A stretch of DNA of 64,000 nt from Beroe ovata. Its lineage: Eukaryota; Ctenophora; Nuda; Beroida; Beroidae. The DNA lies in NCBI GenBank assembly GCA_946803715.1, contig CAMPET010000033.1, forward strand, positions 144,881-208,880, read 5' to 3'. The notes under the pieces are model-generated. The model was not told the origin of the DNA, made no database searches, and was given only the letters and a program-made list of their open reading frames with translations. This document shows, in pieces, positions 59,488 through 64,000 of the stretch; the first letter of the stretch is position 1; the number at the start of each line of letters is the position of its first letter. A program made the translations under genes and the position numbers.

Positions 59488-62400
59488 CTGAAACAGCATA
59501 ATATTCATTCATTCTCGTTATTGCCACTCATTTCCCTAGACTTTATAGTCAGTTGTGTCAATCATTATGTCTACTTTGATACTGCGAGCTTCTCACAATG
59601 TGAGCAGATAATCTAAATAATCTGCTCTGTACAATATATATAGCTGACGCTATTTTCGCTATTTTAGATACAGAGCCGGCTAGCTGTATTTTCACTGATT
59701 TGTTTACTATCGCTATTGGAGTATTCGGTTACTATTTGAGTTGGTATGTTGGTATCTAGTTGTTGAAGATCACTGATCAGGTCCTACTGATCACTATAAT
59801 AAGGCTTACGGCAAGCTGTTATCAAGCATACTTTCAATCCCGTGTTTGTGGACGTGTGGGGTCAATGCAAATGTCAAGCAATTGCCGTCGTAGCACAGCT
59901 TCATCATTAACAAATGAAGTTTTCGTGAAACAATCTGACCAGTATGAAGGAATGCCACATGATTCCGATCAACTTAGTGCGTTTGTTACAAGCTGACTTC
60001 TAAGCTCTCTGTACTTAATCCATAGTTCAGTTCTTCAGTTGAATGAGCGTCTTTAAATCATGCTCAGAATTTTACTGTTCCCCAGTTAAATCAAGATTAG
60101 GGAGTTGTCCAAATACGCCACATCAAAGTACTCAACACTCATCATATCTTTTGTGACACAACCTTCTCACCAGATTCTACCACCACAAAGCGTAATTGAG
60201 TGCATGTTTGTAACATAACTCAGTAATTATTCTCTAACTTTGCAACATCTCCCAAAAGGGAGAAGGGAGAGGCATATTTCGGTGTGCCACAAAAGGACGC
60301 ATTAATTAGAGAGCTGGATTGGGTTTTATCGGGAATATATCCGAGGTTTCTACGATAATTCAAGGAAATAATATTCATTTTATTCTCTCCTATGTTCCAG
60401 AAGACAGACACGCACAACGTACATGAGATGTTTGCTCTCAATATTCCCCCATAAAATCATCATTTCCTGATGAAATAATCAACATGGGATTGTTGTGGCA
60501 TTTGATAAATGGTTTTATAACACCCTAAATGCGCGGCATAAATTCCTAAAATGGCAATTTCCCACATGAATACAATTGCACAAGCCCTATAAATACACCA
60601 TGCGGTTGAGTTTTCACGGAAAACAGTCGTTTTGAAATCACCGGTGGTCTAGCCATTAATAAGGCATTTATTGGGTCATCATTTGATTGGAATTTATCAT
60701 ATGTTCTCGTGCAATTGAGAGAATTAGCGCTCCACCTCCAGTGCTCGAGGTGCCTAAGAGCTTACATAGTACAGAATTTAGATCATAGTAGCTATCTTGC
60801 ATTGACACCTTGAGTCTTGAAACCTTGACACCCTATCCAGATAGATCAGATCTGACCATTACGTACATAGCCTCTAATGGATCTATTACTGAGATAAATA
60901 AGGTCCGGCCCATTCGACATCTAATTCTGGGACTCCAGCCTTGACTGCCCTCAGGGATAAAGAGGTTGCATGACTGCTTCTAACATCAAGGTTCATGCCC
61001 CATCCCGGTCTATGTAATATCTCTAGAGTTGCACCATGCTAAAGGGTGGTGTGACTGCACGCACACACGCACACACACACACACATCATAATGTCACTGC
61101 TAAATACAGAGATGAGGTAACCCAGTGGTGCACTACTATGATCAATATGTCACCTTCAATAGACGCATATTATTGATGAATACAGCATGAACCACAGAAC
61201 CACCCCAAGATCATTGCAATGAACTAATCGCAGACCAAATGGCAAATTTCTTGTTTCCTAAGATATTCATATTAAACTTGAGCCTTAATATTTCATGGCG
61301 ACATGAATCTCAATTCAAATTCTAGAAAGAAGAAGAAGCCATAGTCCCAACACCAAATCATAACTTGAACTTGAGATGATTCTCCCCGGTTAACTTTCCC
61401 TTTCTTCAGTTAGATCACTGTCATAATAGGTATATACTTGACAGTGAGACGGAGAATTTATTACATTCATATGTATCACCTAGCTTAATAACAAGACATA
61501 TGTATCTAACGTCACTACCAACTCCCAAATATATATAGGTCACAGCGGATTCTTTATCATATGTTTGTGTGTGTGTGCTCATTGCTCGATACCCATGTGT
61601 GGGTAACCCCTCCTTTCATACGTCAATGCCTATTTGCCCCGTGACCACAAGTTTTAGGTATATAACTATCTACCCATCGTAACCACTCTGGTACCCATAT
61701 TGATTAGACACTTTATATTTGATGATTTTATTATTGACTTCACCTAATAAACATGTCCATCAGTTATCGAGATCTTATCAAACTTTGCCAGAAGGTGTCA
61801 AGATAAGATCGTGAGATACACAAATAAATAGCGCTGTCAAACACATGATACAGTAATTGGCAAGGCGCGACTTTACCCTTCATTCATGTTTAACTTGCTA
61901 GTAATCCAGCCCTTCATTATAATAGCAGTTCCTCGTATATTGAACTACCCTCTTCACTTCCAGAATATGGTCTACTTTTCTGATCTAACGTCGTTTTCGT
62001 AAACCTAGGCTTTCCTTCCTTCGTAAAGTAAGAATATTAACACAAGTGTGAACACAGTTGAAACTAAGTAAATAACAATGGCGCCGGACAATCTCTTGAC
62101 CTGTTAACGGATGCTTAGGTCATTCTGATTAGCCACCGCCCACCAGCCGCTTGTGTACAGAGAATATGACATTGCAATTATATATTCCAAACTTCACTCC
62201 CAGTTTAGAACTTTGCTATAGCTTCAAACCAACTACAGCGCCTGCCGACACCCTCCAAATATACCAGCTCCTGTCACTGATTCTACTGTTGCCGCACAGC
62301 AGTTAATAGTGGGATATATTATGTGTGAGTGCATATTATGTTCTGCATAACGCCCAACACTAAGCCAATAAGCCGTTGCAAGGGCTGAATATTATTCACG

Positions 62401-63216
62401 ATAGTGCCACGCACTTGTTCTTAGCTACATATGGATTATCATGTAACCATCATATAAGTATGGATCTTTTCCGTGTGTGTTTCGTAGAATTCCAAACTGT
62501 TTGTTATCAAATTCCTGCTCAGTGCGATTCATTTTGTCGACTCATTTATTAAATACCGGAAAATATTGAAATCGGTTCTTATGAAACTCTTGTATGTTTT
62601 TTTTAATAATGAGAGGCTGGTCTTAAAGCATTTTTTGAGTCTGACGTGTTAGTTTTTTGAAAATGTAATTGATACTCCAAACTTAACTTTTTGCATGGCC
62701 GAATAGAGCTGTAGCCCATGATAAACGGCTCTAGAGTGCAAGAATTACTAGCTAGCTCATGCATCCAGACAAAATTAAGTTACCTCAGCATAACACATCT
62801 ATCAGCTAATTTCTGTATAAATCTCTCGCTAAGAGCAAGTGGTAGCTCTTCACTATTTGCAAACCTCGTAGTGTCCGCAGCAGGGCTAAATATGCGCTTA
62901 ATCAGATTTATTAGGTTCACTAGGAGTCTGCTCTCTTAACCATCTCCCCTCATTAAAATAAATAAGCCGTACAAATATTTCATTCGTGTACCGAATCTAG
63001 ACATTAGAAGTTTGCGCCTTTGTTTTATTATTCTCATTTCTCCGACTTTCTTGAAATATTTAGCATATTATATTTGCTTTCGTCGATGACCACGATTTAT
63101 AAGGCTAAAGTTAGGCATGATAATTCTTGTATAAATACTTGTAGTGGGTGCTATGATGCTGCGCCCTCTTTGAATTCCATGAGTATAACATTCTAAACGC
63201 GATCTCTTGTAGGGCC

Positions 63217-64000
63217 ATGCTGTTTTCCATAGTGGCCAGTGTACTCCTGGGGCTGTCTCTATCTGCAGACGAGACCGAGTGGAACCCAATCACCCGAGGT
63301 GTTGAGACAATATCCTTCCCGATCAAAGAGACCCAGCTCCAGATCAAGTCATACCGACCACCTGAAGATGGATCTCCTGGGGTAGTTGACAAGTCCACAT
63401 CCATGGTCATGATGCTCATGCTGAAGGGGCAAAGAGTGGCTACCATCGTGTGGAACACTGTGCCCTATAAGGAGGGTCGGGATATCACCATCTTTGGGTG
63501 TCAGACATCCTACATGAAGTACAAGAGTGACCCGTGTGATGGAGCAACAGAGCAGGTGTGGACGTGGCACTTCACACCCGAGAGGGCAACACTCAAGTGC
63601 TTTGACAAGGTCCAATATGAGATGGACTTCGCTTCAACCACCTTGCCATATTGCAAAGCAATAGCCAGGACCGATGTTGATCAGATCAAGTTTACCAACA
63701 TGGCCGGATTCTCGTACCGTGCCCTACCGGTACAGGATGTCATTGTCGACCAGCCACAGGAGGAACCACAGGATCTGAGCCTGCTGGATCACAGACCAAC
63801 GTGTGACTGCTGGAACCATGAATGTGATTTCTGTAATAGTCTGGAATGCGCTGTAAAGTACAACGTGTCGAGCTCATCAACTGGCATCACAGTCCGGTCT
63901 GAGTTGAAGCGGTCAAAGACGGAGTTTAAGAAGATCATGCTTTACAACGGAGAGGGTGACAGGATTGGATTCTTCATGTTCAACCGCCGAGCCATCTTCT
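63217..64000 (+). CDS. Secreted cysteine-rich protein, runs off the window
   Basis: The frame opens at ATG 63217 and stays open for 261 codons to the window edge, so the gene is 3'-truncated here. Residues 1-17 are a signal peptide (MLFSIVASVLLGLSLSA). The mature part starts DETEWNPITRGVETISFP and includes GQRVATIVWN, FGCQTSYMKYKSDPCDG, WTWHFTPERATLKCFDKVQY and a cysteine cluster, CDCWNHECDFCNSLEC. A second stretch, IMLYNGEGDRIGFFMFN, echoes MLMLKGQRVATIVWN, which suggests a repeated beta-sandwich module. There is a possible acceptor (CTTGTAG) just before the ATG, so a 5' untranslated exon may precede. Family not recognised. Base composition is clearly coding (G+C-rich against AT-rich flank). 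Confidence 0.75.
   Translation, partial: MLFSIVASVLLGLSLSADETEWNPITRGVETISFPIKETQLQIKSYRPPEDGSPGVVDKSTSMVMMLMLKGQRVATIVWNTVPYKEGRDITIFGCQTSYMKYKSDPCDGATEQVWTWHFTPERATLKCFDKVQYEMDFASTTLPYCKAIARTDVDQIKFTNMAGFSYRALPVQDVIVDQPQEEPQDLSLLDHRPTCDCWNHECDFCNSLECAVKYNVSSSSTGITVRSELKRSKTEFKKIMLYNGEGDRIGFFMFNRRAIF

Larger units (their letters stand above)
57270..63210. other. Gene-poor 3' interval
   Basis: Contains CA arrays (57609-57653), the palindrome at 58751-58955, further GT-rich sequence to about 59200, a GA tract at 59318-59340, one possible minus-strand exon (59369-59487) and a CA tract near 61065. I searched it by eye for the missing Galpha exon and did not see it. From 59.5 to 63.2 kb I see no supported gene. 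Confidence 0.45.

Noticed and set aside
1-64000. CRISPR arrays, prokaryotic operons or phage-like elements
   Set aside because: Spliced genes and animal families throughout; tandem repeats here lack unique, regular spacers.

Overview
The window is eukaryotic nuclear DNA from an animal. Genes are split by GT-AG introns, there are many CA/GT microsatellites and two assembly gaps, and the recognisable proteins are metazoan: a Sox HMG-box factor, a Galpha-q-type G protein, the ciliary pseudokinase ULK4 and a cytosolic sulfotransferase. The divergence of the Galpha and Sox proteins, and the secreted families with no obvious vertebrate counterpart, suggest an early-branching marine animal. A ctenophore or sponge is my guess; I cannot prove it from sequence alone.

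Layout. 1-7 kb: weak candidates and one solid 449-residue uncharacterised protein on the minus strand. 7-11.6 kb: mostly non-coding, with small repeats. 11.6-15.2 kb: four consecutive plus-strand exons of an unrecognised nuclear-looking protein; its largest intron holds a complete intronless ATP-grasp gene on the opposite strand that resembles MysC-type (mycosporine) ligases. 15.8-17.7 kb: a seven-exon sulfotransferase (minus). 18.9-19.3 kb: a decayed minus-strand relic of the secreted family found at 32-38 kb. 24.1-26 kb: a two-exon Sox gene (minus) with a CACGTG-rich upstream region. 28.0-31.6 kb: an eleven-exon armadillo-repeat gene (minus). 32.1-38.4 kb: two tandem, exon-for-exon duplicated plus-strand genes for secreted proteins that join a cysteine-rich module, a transglutaminase-like core and two discoidin-like domains. 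38.7-47.7 kb: a complete 24-exon ULK4 gene (minus) that I reconstructed with every exon phase consistent (1292 residues). 48.2-48.8 kb: a four-exon gene for a 66-residue secreted peptide precursor, head to head with ULK4, followed by a chimeric pseudo-copy. 49.5-49.9 kb: a GC-rich MITE-like element. 54.5-57.3 kb: seven exons of a Galpha-q-like gene whose C-terminal exon is not visible. 58.75-58.96 kb: a large near-perfect palindrome. 63.2 kb to the end: the start of a secreted cysteine-rich protein that runs off the window.

The genes do not form an operon-like system. The most novel content is the secreted Cys-rich/transglutaminase-like/discoidin pair with its relic copy, the nested intronless MysC-like ATP-grasp gene, and the small peptide precursor. 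All exon borders come from reading splice signals and codon phase by eye; no search or transcript data were available.
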